Assembly: GCF_014218335.1 (NCBI RefSeq)
Contig: NZ_AP023367.1
Span: 2,667,501-2,731,500 of the forward strand
DNA from: Anaerocolumna cellulosilytica
Lineage (GTDB): Bacteria; Bacillota; Clostridia; Lachnospirales; Lachnospiraceae
DNA length: 64,000 nucleotides
Direction of reading: 5' to 3'
Positions 42,184 to 50,655 of the stretch are shown here, piece after piece. The position numbers and the translations under genes were made by a program. The notes under the pieces were generated by a model that was not told the DNA's origin, ran no database searches, and was given only the letters and a program-made list of their open reading frames with translations. The first letter of the stretch is position 1. Every line of letters starts with the position of its first letter.

Positions 42184-44094
42184 ATGAAAAATATAATAAA
42201 ATACCTAAAACCATATAGTTTTCGTATGACAATTGGTTTTATCATTAAAGTTGGCGGTACCTTTATGGATCTAGGATTACCTTGGGTATTAGCCTATATT
42301 ATAGATGATGTAATACCTTTGTCAGAAGTGAAATTAATCTTATACTGGGGCTTAGTCATGCTATTTTTGTCAGTAGGTGCGCGAGCAATGAATGTCATAG
42401 CCAATCGTATGGCTTCCAGAGTAGCAGGTGATACCGTCGAAAGACTTCGCCACGACTTATTCTGGAAGATAGAGCAGTTATCCGGCGCTCAAGTCGACCA
42501 ATATACTATCCCCTCCCTTATCTCAAGAATGACCTCTGACACTTATAATATACATCAGATGGTTGGTATGATGCAGCGCTTAGGGGTCAGGGCACCCATT
42601 ATCCTCATTGGCGGAATTATTATTACCGCCACCCTAGAGCCTGTTTTAACCCTGGTTTTGATTGCAATTCTACCTTTACTAGCTATTGCTGTCTATTTGG
42701 TTTCTAAAAAAGGAATTCCTATGTACTCTAAAAGCCAAGCAGCAGCAGATACAATGATACGTATTGTAAGGGAAAATATAAGCGGTATACGTGTAATAAA
42801 GGCACTTTCTAAAACCAGCCACGAAAAAAGACGTTTTTCCAAAGGAAATGAGGAGGTCGTTGACCGTGAATTTAAAGCCGGGGCCACTATGGCAATTATT
42901 AATCCGACTATGAATCTCTTGCTTAATGTTGGACTTACTCTTGTAGTCATTGTAGGTGCTTACCGTGTCAACAGCGGGGCGTCTGAGGTAGGTAAGATTG
43001 TTGCATTCCTGTCCTATTTTACAATGATTTTAAATGCTATGCTTATGGTTACCCGTATTTTTATAACCTTATCAAAGGCAAGTGCTTCTGCTGGGCGTAT
43101 ATCCGAAGTTTTATGCGCAGAAGAGGACTTAAAGCTTTATACGGAAGAAACATATCCGGCTAGTAAGGAAGAAGTAAATTTACATATAGAATTCAAACAG
43201 GTATCATTTGAATATAATCAGACAAAAAAGACCGCTGTTCCAAGTGATTCTATTGCTGTAGTAAGCGATAAGGCCGGCGAAGCGGAATCGTCTACATGTG
43301 TAGAAGATATTAATATTAAGATTAAGCCACGTGAATCTTTAGGGATTATCGGTTCTACCGGTTCAGGTAAAACTACATTAATTAATTTATTAATGCGCTA
43401 CTATGATGTATCTGAAGGAGCTATATACATTAATTCAAAAGATATTAGAACGATTCCCCTTAATAATTTACGAAAGAAATTTGGTGTAGTATTCCAAAAT
43501 GATACCATTTTTGCTGATACAGTGAAAGGTAATATTGATTTAAGCAGAGGACTTCCTTTTCCTCAAATAGTTCAAGCAGCAGAAGATGCACAGGCAAAGG
43601 AATACATAGAGCAGCTTGGTATTGGGGATACACCTGTAGAATGTACAGAAGCCCTCCCAATACATGCTGTGACTGCTAATCCTGTTGATTTTTCAGCTAA
43701 TAAGGATACCATATCTACTAAAGATACAATAAATAATAAAGCTATCCGGTTTGAATACCCAGTGGCGATTAAAGGTGCAAATTTAAGCGGTGGTCAAAAG
43801 CAAAGACTCTTGGTCGCCAGAGCCTTAGCAGGAAAACCTGAAATACTAATTCTTGATGATTCCTCAAGTGCCTTAGATTACAAAACAGATTCTAGTTTAA
43901 GGCAGGCTATAAAACGTCATTACAGTGATACTACGATACTTATGGTTGCGCAGAGAATCAGTTCCATTATGCATATGGATCACATATTAGTTCTAGAAGA
44001 CGGTAAAATGATAGGCTACGGAACCCACGACCAATTGCTGGAATCCTGTGAAGTCTATCAGGAGATTTACCAGTCGCAAATGGGTAATGCCTAG
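42184..44094 (+). CDS. ABC exporter half-transporter with degenerate ATPase site
   Basis: A 636-residue half-transporter with about six membrane helices (1-310) and a C-terminal nucleotide-binding domain. The Walker A is GSTGSGKTT (390-398) and the signature LSGGQ (534-538) is intact. The catalytic glutamate after Walker B is Asp559 (LILDDSSS) and the H-loop residue is Gln590 (MVAQR). The domain also carries two insertions, about 25 residues before Walker A and about 45 before the signature. The pattern is that of the degenerate partner of heterodimeric exporters such as TM287/288 or BmrCD. The true start is ATG 42184. It pairs with the next gene. Confidence 0.9.
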   Translation: MKNIIKYLKPYSFRMTIGFIIKVGGTFMDLGLPWVLAYIIDDVIPLSEVKLILYWGLVMLFLSVGARAMNVIANRMASRVAGDTVERLRHDLFWKIEQLSGAQVDQYTIPSLISRMTSDTYNIHQMVGMMQRLGVRAPIILIGGIIITATLEPVLTLVLIAILPLLAIAVYLVSKKGIPMYSKSQAAADTMIRIVRENISGIRVIKALSKTSHEKRRFSKGNEEVVDREFKAGATMAIINPTMNLLLNVGLTLVVIVGAYRVNSGASEVGKIVAFLSYFTMILNAMLMVTRIFITLSKASASAGRISEVLCAEEDLKLYTEETYPASKEEVNLHIEFKQVSFEYNQTKKTAVPSDSIAVVSDKAGEAESSTCVEDINIKIKPRESLGIIGSTGSGKTTLINLLMRYYDVSEGAIYINSKDIRTIPLNNLRKKFGVVFQNDTIFADTVKGNIDLSRGLPFPQIVQAAEDAQAKEYIEQLGIGDTPVECTEALPIHAVTANPVDFSANKDTISTKDTINNKAIRFEYPVAIKGANLSGGQKQRLLVARALAGKPEILILDDSSSALDYKTDSSLRQAIKRHYSDTTILMVAQRISSIMHMDHILVLEDGKMIGYGTHDQLLESCEVYQEIYQSQMGNA

Positions 44095-44099
44095 AGTTC

Positions 44100-44241
44100 G
44101 TGTGAAAAGAAATTCTAAGTTTCACACCGTAAGAAGCTCAAAGAACGTAGGCTTCTTCATTGATTGTTTGTGCCGCATGGCGGTATGTTTGGAAGTGTGA
44201 ACAACTATTTACAACGAATGGGTACCATGGAGGTGTTTTGA
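44100..44241 (+). other. Hairpin-rich gap between the two ABC genes
   Basis: GTGTGAAA/TTTCACAC, AAGAAGC/GCTTCTT and GCCGC-ATG-GCGG hairpins follow one another, with TTGATTGTTTGTGCC between them and AATGGGTACCATGGAGG at the end. Parts resemble a scrambled copy of the leader family. Confidence 0.35.
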
Positions 44242-46032
44242 ATGGGTGCTATAAAATCAAATAAAACAAAAAAGAAATCCAACATAGAAAAACCAAGAGA
44301 TACCAAATCAGTTCTAAAAAGACTTTCAAAATATCTTTATCAGGATAAATGGAGAATTATAGTAGCTATAGTTTTAACTATAACCAGCAACCTATTTGCC
44401 CTAATCGGACCTATGTTATCTGGTTATGCCGTGGATGCCATTGAGCCCGGCAAAGGAGCTGTAATGTTTGATAAGGTTTTTTATTACGGGGCATGGATGA
44501 TTCTTTTCTACCTGCTATCCTCCATACTATCGTATATACTCTCTATACTAATGTTAAAAATCAGTCAGAAAGTAACCAGACAAATGCGGGAAGATATATT
44601 TGAGAAACTGGTGGAACTTCCAGTGGGTTATTATGATACCAGGCAATCCGGAGATATTATCAGCAGAATATCCTATGACATAGATACAATAAGCACCTCT
44701 TTGTCAACAGATGTTGTACAAATATTTGCCAGTGTCATAACAGTCGTAGGTTCCTTCATAATGATGATAATGATATCTCCGATACTCGTATTAGTTATGC
44801 TAATTACCATCCCTCTGTCTATAGGCTACACCAAATATATGTCCGGCAGAGTCAGACCATTATTTCGCAAACGTTCCGAAAAACTTGGACAGTTGAATGG
44901 TTTTGTTGAAGAGATGGTGTCCGGTCAGAAGACTATCAAAGCCTATGCAAGAGAGCAAGTGGTAACGGATAAGTTTGATAGTATTAACAAAGAAGCCGTA
45001 GAGGCTTATTATGATGCTGATTACTACGGCAGTATCGTTGGACCAACGGTTAACTTTATAAATAACTTGTCACTGTCTCTGGTAACAGTATTCGGTGCAC
45101 TGCTATACCTGTTTGGGAAGATGACTTTAGGCAACATATCAGCCTTTGTACTATATTCCAGGAAATTTTCCGGTCCTATCAATGAAGCTGCTAATATTGT
45201 CAGTGAATTACAGTCAGCGGCGGCAGCGGCAGAACGAGTATTTAAAATAATGGATGAAGAGCCGGAAATGAAAGACATACCGGATGCCAAAGAGCTAACC
45301 GACGTGAAAGGCTGTGTAACGCTAAATCATGTTACTTTTGGTTATAGTCAGGATAAAATGATTATCAAAAATCTCAACATGGAAGCAAAGGAAGGTAACC
45401 TTATTGCTATTGTGGGTCCCACAGGTGCTGGCAAAACCACCATCATTAATCTGTTAATGCGCTTTTATGATGTGAATCAGGGAAATATACAGATAAATAA
45501 TCAGAATATCAGCGAAGTTACCCGCAAGAGTTTGCGGCAGGCTTATACTATGGTATTACAGGATACCTGGGTTTTTCATGGAACAATTTTTGAAAATATT
45601 GCTTACGGAAAAGAGAATGCTACCATGGAAGAAGTGGTGGAAGCAGCAAAAGCAGCAAAAATTCATTCTTTCATAAAAAAACTGCCAGAAGGATACCACA
45701 CTATCTTAAGTGAAGACGGTATGAATATGTCAAAAGGCCAGAAACAGCTTTTGACTATAGCGAGAGCCATGTTAATGGATGCTAAAATACTTATCCTAGA
45801 CGAAGCTACCTCTAATGTAGATACAAGAACCGAAATACAGATTCAGGCTGCCATGAGAAAATTGATGGCTGATAAAACCTGCTTTGTAATTGCCCACCGG
45901 CTGTCAACGATTCAAAATGCTGATTTAATTCTGGTAGTAGACCAAGGGAATGTCATTGAACAGGGAAACCATAAGGAATTAATGGAACGACAAGGCTTTT
46001 ATTACAAACTATATTCTTCACAGTTTGAATAA
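44242..46032 (+). CDS. ABC exporter half-transporter with catalytic Walker B
   Basis: A 596-residue half-transporter, the partner of the preceding gene. It has six membrane helices (about 35-330), Walker A GPTGAGKTT (392-400), Walker B ILILDEATSNVD with catalytic Glu521, and H-loop His552 in IAHRLST. Its signature is altered to MSKGQ (496-500). The altered signature faces the degenerate Walker motifs of the partner, so one ATP site is inactive by both halves and the other is intact. Such heterodimers usually export drugs, peptides or lipids. GGAGG precedes the ATG. Confidence 0.92.
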   Translation: MGAIKSNKTKKKSNIEKPRDTKSVLKRLSKYLYQDKWRIIVAIVLTITSNLFALIGPMLSGYAVDAIEPGKGAVMFDKVFYYGAWMILFYLLSSILSYILSILMLKISQKVTRQMREDIFEKLVELPVGYYDTRQSGDIISRISYDIDTISTSLSTDVVQIFASVITVVGSFIMMIMISPILVLVMLITIPLSIGYTKYMSGRVRPLFRKRSEKLGQLNGFVEEMVSGQKTIKAYAREQVVTDKFDSINKEAVEAYYDADYYGSIVGPTVNFINNLSLSLVTVFGALLYLFGKMTLGNISAFVLYSRKFSGPINEAANIVSELQSAAAAAERVFKIMDEEPEMKDIPDAKELTDVKGCVTLNHVTFGYSQDKMIIKNLNMEAKEGNLIAIVGPTGAGKTTIINLLMRFYDVNQGNIQINNQNISEVTRKSLRQAYTMVLQDTWVFHGTIFENIAYGKENATMEEVVEAAKAAKIHSFIKKLPEGYHTILSEDGMNMSKGQKQLLTIARAMLMDAKILILDEATSNVDTRTEIQIQAAMRKLMADKTCFVIAHRLSTIQNADLILVVDQGNVIEQGNHKELMERQGFYYKLYSSQFE

Positions 46033-46147
46033 ATGGAATATTTTATGATAACCTGTAATTTCTACTTGCTTATTTTGTAGTTTCTTAGTAAAATAGATAT
46101 GGTCATTTAAGACTTATTTAAATGTAATACTTAAAGGTGCTGATTGA

Positions 46148-47128
46148 ATGAAAAATATAAAAGAGCACATTAAGCAGAATCAATTTAAACCTGTATATCT
46201 GCTATATGGAAGCGAAGCTTATCTAAAAAAACTATATAAAGATAAACTGAAAACCGCTATCTTAGCAGGAGAAGATGATATGAATTTTTCCTACTTTGAG
46301 GGAAAAGGCATTGACCTTTCCAAGGTGATAGATGTTGCTAATACTTTGCCCTTTTTTAGTGACAGAAGATTAGTCATTATAGAAAACAGTGGCTTATTTA
46401 AAAGCCAGAGTGATTTGGCTGATTTCATAAAAATAGTTCCGTCTACAACACATTTCATTTTTGTGGAATCGGAAGTAGATAAAAGAAATCGCCTGTACAA
46501 AGCGATAAAAGATATAGGCACTATTTCTGAAATGAACCGTATGGATGAAGCGAATCTAAAATTATGGATTGCCTCCTTATTGGACAAGGACAAGAAAAAA
46601 ATTACAGGTGATGCTGTAGTGTATCTACTAAGTAAAACCGGAACAGATATGGAGAATATCCAAAATGAAGTAGAAAAGCTATGCTGTTATGCTTTAGAAC
46701 GGGATATTATAACTACTGATGATATTGAAGCTGTTTGTACGACTCAAATAGCAGGAAAAATATTTCAAATGGTGGATGCCATTGGCAGCAGAAAGCAAAA
46801 ACAAGCTCTGGAACTTTACTATGATTTACTTGCTCTAAAAGAAAAGCCCATGTCAATCCTATTCCTTATCACAAGACAGTTTAATATATTGATTCAAGTA
46901 AAGGATTTAGCGGGTCTTGGTTATAACAATACAGTCATTAGTCAGAAAACAAGCTTAATGCCTTTTACAATTAGTAAGTACATCAGCCAGGGTAAAAATT
47001 TTCCCATGGATACTTTAAAAGAGGCTTTGCAAAGCTGTATTGATATTGAAGAGCAGATTAAAACCGGTCGACTGATAGATAAAATAGGCGTGGAATTATT
47101 AATTATTAAGTATAGCGCAACTGGGTAA
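46148..47128 (+). CDS. holA: DNA polymerase III subunit delta
   Basis: A 326-residue clamp-loader delta subunit. The N-terminal FKPVYLLYGSEAYLKK, the central LPFFSDRRLVIIENS and the C-terminal FLITRQFNILIQVKDL region are typical of Gram-positive HolA. It opens the sliding clamp as part of the DnaX complex. The ATG follows AAAGGTGCTGATTGA. tRNA-Ser lies directly downstream. Confidence 0.92.
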   Translation: MKNIKEHIKQNQFKPVYLLYGSEAYLKKLYKDKLKTAILAGEDDMNFSYFEGKGIDLSKVIDVANTLPFFSDRRLVIIENSGLFKSQSDLADFIKIVPSTTHFIFVESEVDKRNRLYKAIKDIGTISEMNRMDEANLKLWIASLLDKDKKKITGDAVVYLLSKTGTDMENIQNEVEKLCCYALERDIITTDDIEAVCTTQIAGKIFQMVDAIGSRKQKQALELYYDLLALKEKPMSILFLITRQFNILIQVKDLAGLGYNNTVISQKTSLMPFTISKYISQGKNFPMDTLKEALQSCIDIEEQIKTGRLIDKIGVELLIIKYSATG

Positions 47129-47185
47129 ATTAAATATGCCTTACTTTAAGCTCTTAATAAGAGTTTTAAGTAAGCTTATATATAT

Positions 47186-47271
47186 GGAAGCGTATCGAAG
47201 TGGCCATAACGAGCCTGACTCGAAATCAGGTAGCCTTCACGGGCTCGTGGGTTCGAATCCCACCGCTTCCG
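47186..47271 (+). tRNA. tRNA-Ser (anticodon CGA)
   Basis: An 86-nt cloverleaf. Acceptor GGAAGCG pairs with CGCTTCC, and anticodon stem CCTGA/TCAGG encloses loop CTCGAAA, giving anticodon CGA for codon UCG. A long variable arm (GTAGCCTTCACGGGCTC) is typical of tRNA-Ser. The T-arm is GTGGGTTCGAATCCCAC. CCA is not encoded. Confidence 0.96.
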
Positions 47272-47331
47272 TCAGAAAAATAAGTAAAAAATAAGATGCA
47301 GGATATAAAATCCAGTATTTATGCTGTCTTT

Positions 47332-47372
47332 CGAGGATTTTGAATGAGAATTCAAGACCCTCGTTTTTCATA
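47332..47372 (+). terminator. Terminator after the tRNA gene
   Basis: CGAGGATTTTGAAT (47332-47345) pairs with ATTCAAGACCCTCG (47350-47363) with one mismatch, then TTTTTC. Confidence 0.8.
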
Positions 47373-47373
47373 A

Positions 47374-47675
47374 GCGGAAGTGGAGGATAAGTTAGCTATT
47401 GGTTTAAGTAATCGGCAGCTAATAAAAATGGTTATTGCTGAAGCTTCTACCTATGCAATAACAGGAAGTATCTGTGGTAGTATTTTCGGGTTAATGTTGA
47501 ATCAGTTTTTGTACGCAGGCTGGTAACGTTTCACTGGGGTGAACAATGGCTTATTCCATTCACAGAAATTTGTATCATATTAGTGATTGTCCTTTTGTCC
47601 GTTGTATTAGCTGTACGAGGCCCGATAAAGCAAATCCGCGAGATGTCTATTGTAGATACCATCAGCGCACAATAA
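47374..47675 (+). pseudogene. Remnant of an FtsX-type ABC permease
   Basis: The first frame reads LAIGLSNRQLIKMVIAEAST and hydrophobic residues to a stop after LYAGW. A shifted frame continues FHWGEQWLIPFTEICIILVI and ends REMSIVDTISAQ. Together they match the last helices of an FtsX/MacB-family permease, broken by a frameshift and lacking everything upstream. It probably marks a deleted ABC-transporter gene. The rest of the 47272-47876 gap holds only the tRNA terminator and the GH43 upstream region. Confidence 0.75.
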
Positions 47676-47876
47676 TAAATAATTTTTTGGAATCAAGCTT
47701 TCTTTTATAACAAATATGCCTTTCGAATTCTAAGTACATTAATATAATTTACGGGTGTTGTGTGGTGTCTGTATTGTGCTAAATTCTGGACGGTTGCTTA
47801 TGGATTTAGTTATATATAAAATGCTATAATAGAGTGAATATATTATAGATAATATATAATTTCAAGGAGGTCGTTT

Positions 47877-49199
47877 ATGCCTAATCCATATCTCCCAAGA
47901 TGGGAGTACATACCCGACGGAGAACCAAGAGTATTTGGAAATCGAATTTACGTATACGGTTCACATGACTTAGCTGGTTCCGATAAATTCTGTGACTATA
48001 AATTAAAAGTTTGGTCTGCTCCAATTGACAATCTAAGCAACTGGACCTGCCACGGAACAGTGTTTCATACAAGGGCAGTGGACAATGAAAAAAGTGATAC
48101 TCCTTGGACTGACGGAGAGCTCTATGCGCCGGATGTAGTAGAAAAAGATGGCAAATATTATCTTTATGCTTATATTTTTTATGCTAAGGGGTGTGTTGCA
48201 GTCAGTGATAAGCCAGAAGGGCCTTTTCAACTAGTATCACAATATCAAGTTCCTGAGAATTCACCACAAGTGCTAAAGGATGGTGTTTTTGTAGACCCGG
48301 GCGTATTGGTGGATGATGACGGCAGAGTATATATATACTACGGTTATCAAGCAGCTTATATGGCTGAAATTAATGCTTTTAATATGTTTGAAATTATTGA
48401 TGGCAGTTATATTTCTGACATTATTCCTACAGAAACACCCTATGATTTCTTTGAAGCATGTTCCTTACGGAAGATTGAAAGCACTTACTACTTGATTTAC
48501 TCTCCCAAAATCGGAAGCAGACTCGCGTATGCCACCGCAGCTTCACCAAGGGGTCCCTTTCAATACAGAGGAGTTATTATAGATAATGGTGTTGATTATC
48601 CGGGCGGCAATAACCATGGTTCAATCTGTAATATAAATGGACAATGGTATATATTTTATCATCGTATGACAAATGGAACTATTATGTCAAGACGCGCTTG
48701 TGTTGAACGAATAGAGATACAAAGGGATGGTACAATAGAACAGGTTGAGATGACTTCTTTAGGGTTTGAAATATCCCTTTCTCCTTATGAAATAGTATCT
48801 TCTGATATTGCATGCGTTCTCAAGGGGGGCTGTTTTATTACAGAAAAGAATATATTTACGAGAGTAATCACTAATATAACAAATGGTTGTATCATTGGAT
48901 ATAAACATTTTGATTTTGGTGATGATTTTAGTAGTAAATCCATGGATTTTAATATCTTTATACATGGAACCGGCTGTAAATCAAAACTGCATATATTAAT
49001 TGATGATTATGAGACGGGAGAAGAAATTGGAACGATAGAGATTGGCTCTGACGATGGTGTATATAATACCTCTGTAAAGAATGTTACAGGTATACATGCA
49101 TTATATTTTATAATTCAAGATAGTTTTGAAGGTTTCTTCACTGACTTGTTCAAAGGAAGACAACTTTTTGAAATACATTCTTTTGTTTTTACAAAATAG
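47877..49199 (+). CDS. Glycoside hydrolase family 43 enzyme
   Basis: A 440-residue GH43-type five-bladed propeller (about 1-300) plus a C-terminal beta domain. The likely catalytic acids are Asp in the N-terminal EYIPDGEPRVF blade, a pKa-modulating Asp in VDPGVLVDDDG and Glu in FFEACSLRKI. GGNNHGSICNINGQWYIFYH is also typical. There is no signal peptide, so it acts on imported oligosaccharides, as an arabinofuranosidase or xylosidase. AAGGAGG precedes the ATG. It appears to be a single gene. Confidence 0.88.
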   Translation: MPNPYLPRWEYIPDGEPRVFGNRIYVYGSHDLAGSDKFCDYKLKVWSAPIDNLSNWTCHGTVFHTRAVDNEKSDTPWTDGELYAPDVVEKDGKYYLYAYIFYAKGCVAVSDKPEGPFQLVSQYQVPENSPQVLKDGVFVDPGVLVDDDGRVYIYYGYQAAYMAEINAFNMFEIIDGSYISDIIPTETPYDFFEACSLRKIESTYYLIYSPKIGSRLAYATAASPRGPFQYRGVIIDNGVDYPGGNNHGSICNINGQWYIFYHRMTNGTIMSRRACVERIEIQRDGTIEQVEMTSLGFEISLSPYEIVSSDIACVLKGGCFITEKNIFTRVITNITNGCIIGYKHFDFGDDFSSKSMDFNIFIHGTGCKSKLHILIDDYETGEEIGTIEIGSDDGVYNTSVKNVTGIHALYFIIQDSFEGFFTDLFKGRQLFEIHSFVFTK

Positions 49200-49332
49200 T
49201 ACTTTTAAAATAGTAAAAAGGGTGCTCATCACTGATTTACAGCTATTTTAAGTTAATAAAGCCATGCATAATAGAATATAGATTATTCGATATGCATGGT
49301 TTATTTATGGTTTGTATTAAACTTCTATCGAT

Positions 49333-49920
49333 TTATATAATGATACACCAGACAGCAACTGCAAGCCCGGAACCGAATATACAACAAATAATATCATTCA
49401 TTGTATCCACAAGACCTGCAGGCTGCATTGCTTTTTCAGATACATGGTTATGAGAACTGTGTATCCTTTGCCACCTCTGCGCGTTGCCATGTGATACACA
49501 ATCACTAATATATTCGAGCACTTCCCAAAATGCATGAAGTGTTATTGAGAAAGTGAAACTAAAGAGTAAAATAAACCCTTTTCCCATTTCTGAATCATTG
49601 TTGGTAACTGCAATTCCAATACCTACAAAGCTAACACCTGATAAAAAATGTATTGAACGATCCCACCATTTATACTTATCATAAAAAAAGAATGAGGAGC
49701 CAAGATATAATGCCATAAATAGTATGAGTAAATATATAAGGTTACTGAGTATATCAATCTCAATCTGAAATATAATTTTTGACAATACCGATAGATATGA
49801 CAATACAAATATCAATACAATAGATTTCAAATATTTAAATTCTCGTTTATAAATATGATAAAAAGCCAGTATAACTAAAATAAGTTGAAATATAATTTCA
49901 TAAAAAGTTACAAGCTTCAT
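49333..49920 (-). CDS. Six-helix membrane protein, YjdF/DUF2238-like
   Basis: A 195-residue integral membrane protein with about six helices. WWDRSIHFLSGVSF and FSITLHAFWEVLEY contain spaced Asp, His and Glu residues resembling the DUF2238/YjdF family; function unknown. ATG 49920 follows ACGAGGTGAATCT, so the 10 extra upstream codons are excluded. It is convergent with the GH43 gene. Confidence 0.7.
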   Translation of the reverse strand: MKLVTFYEIIFQLILVILAFYHIYKREFKYLKSIVLIFVLSYLSVLSKIIFQIEIDILSNLIYLLILFMALYLGSSFFFYDKYKWWDRSIHFLSGVSFVGIGIAVTNNDSEMGKGFILLFSFTFSITLHAFWEVLEYISDCVSHGNAQRWQRIHSSHNHVSEKAMQPAGLVDTMNDIICCIFGSGLAVAVWCIII

Positions 49921-50073
49921 AGATTCACCTCGTAGTTTGAGTGTGTACAATATTGAGAAAATTATGTGAAAATCTCATCAATATTTACGAACCGGAACGA
50001 AAGTTGTAATAGCCTCTTTGTAAAGATGGCATGGAGCCAGCAAAAACAGTTTAAGAGTGTGGAATTATTTTGA

Positions 50074-50358
50074 AATAAAATAATTCCTGTCGCTGTAACA
50101 AGCATAGGAAGTGAGGTGTTTTCACATACAGCATGGCTGGAAAGGACCCGAGTTACAGTAGAAAGCTCTGACATAAGTATAGGACAGGCGGCATTTGCTG
50201 ATTGTAATAAGCTGATAGATATAGACCTGCCAAAATCACTAAAAGCAATTGATTCGACAGTCTTTTCCAATACACATTGGATTAAGCAAAATACTTGTAA
50301 TCAGATTCAAATAAAATATCGACTACCATACCTACAAGAATTAATAAAATTTATGTAA
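50074..50358 (+). pseudogene. Fragment of a BspA-like leucine-rich-repeat protein
   Basis: An open stretch without a plausible start reads TSIGSEVFSHTAWLE, then ISIGQAAFADCNKLIDIDLP and KSLKAIDSTVFSNTHWI. These are two LRR_5 (BspA-type) repeats with the IGxxAFxxCxxLxxIxLPxSL pattern. No signal or surface anchor is present. It is most likely the remnant of a secreted LRR protein. Confidence 0.65.
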
Positions 50359-50363
50359 ACCTG

Positions 50364-50392
50364 TTGACTTATCTCTTCCTACCCTGTATGCT
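50364..50392 (+). promoter_or_regulatory. Promoter of the mgtA leader
   Basis: TTGACT (50364-50369), 17-nt spacer, TATGCT (50387-50392). It drives a leader of about 255 nt before the Mg2+ ATPase gene. Confidence 0.7.
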
Positions 50393-50447
50393 ATAAGGGG
50401 TAAAGATGCAAGATTCTCCAACTATAATATAAAAAGGAAGTGAAGTA

Positions 50448-50564
50448 ATGGACGAACATCCCCAAGGCCAGCTCATTGGCTATAACATCCAAAGTGAAAA
50501 TAAGATATCTCTCTATAGTCGTGCTTACATAGGCATTCGTCCATTGTATTTTAACATAAAGTAA
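50448..50564 (+). CDS. Possible 38-residue leader peptide of mgtA
   Basis: ATG 50448 follows AAAAAGGAAGTGAAGTA and opens 38 codons: MDEHPQGQLIGYNIQ at the start and RPLYFNIK at the end. It stops 24 nt before a terminator hairpin that precedes mgtA. In enterobacteria a short peptide in the mgtA leader couples ribosome progress to transcription; a similar role here is a hypothesis. It has no recognised family. Confidence 0.45.
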   Translation: MDEHPQGQLIGYNIQSENKISLYSRAYIGIRPLYFNIK

Positions 50565-50588
50565 GATGGGCTTCTTGCCTGTGCATTA

Positions 50589-50618
50589 AAAGTCGTCTCT
50601 AGGGACGACTTTTTTTGT
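50589..50618 (+). terminator. Attenuator-like terminator upstream of mgtA
   Basis: AAAGTCGTC (50589-50597) pairs perfectly with GACGACTTT (50604-50612) and runs into TTTTTTTG. It lies between the leader promoter and the mgtA start, so full expression needs read-through or antitermination, unless mgtA has a separate promoter. Confidence 0.8.
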
Positions 50619-50655
50619 TTTCACTGGGTATTCTATAATAAGAGGAAGGATTCTG

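Noticed and set aside
50393-50655. M-box Mg2+ riboswitch before mgtA
   Set aside because: None of the conserved M-box sequence blocks is recognisable; only a small ORF and a terminator are seen.
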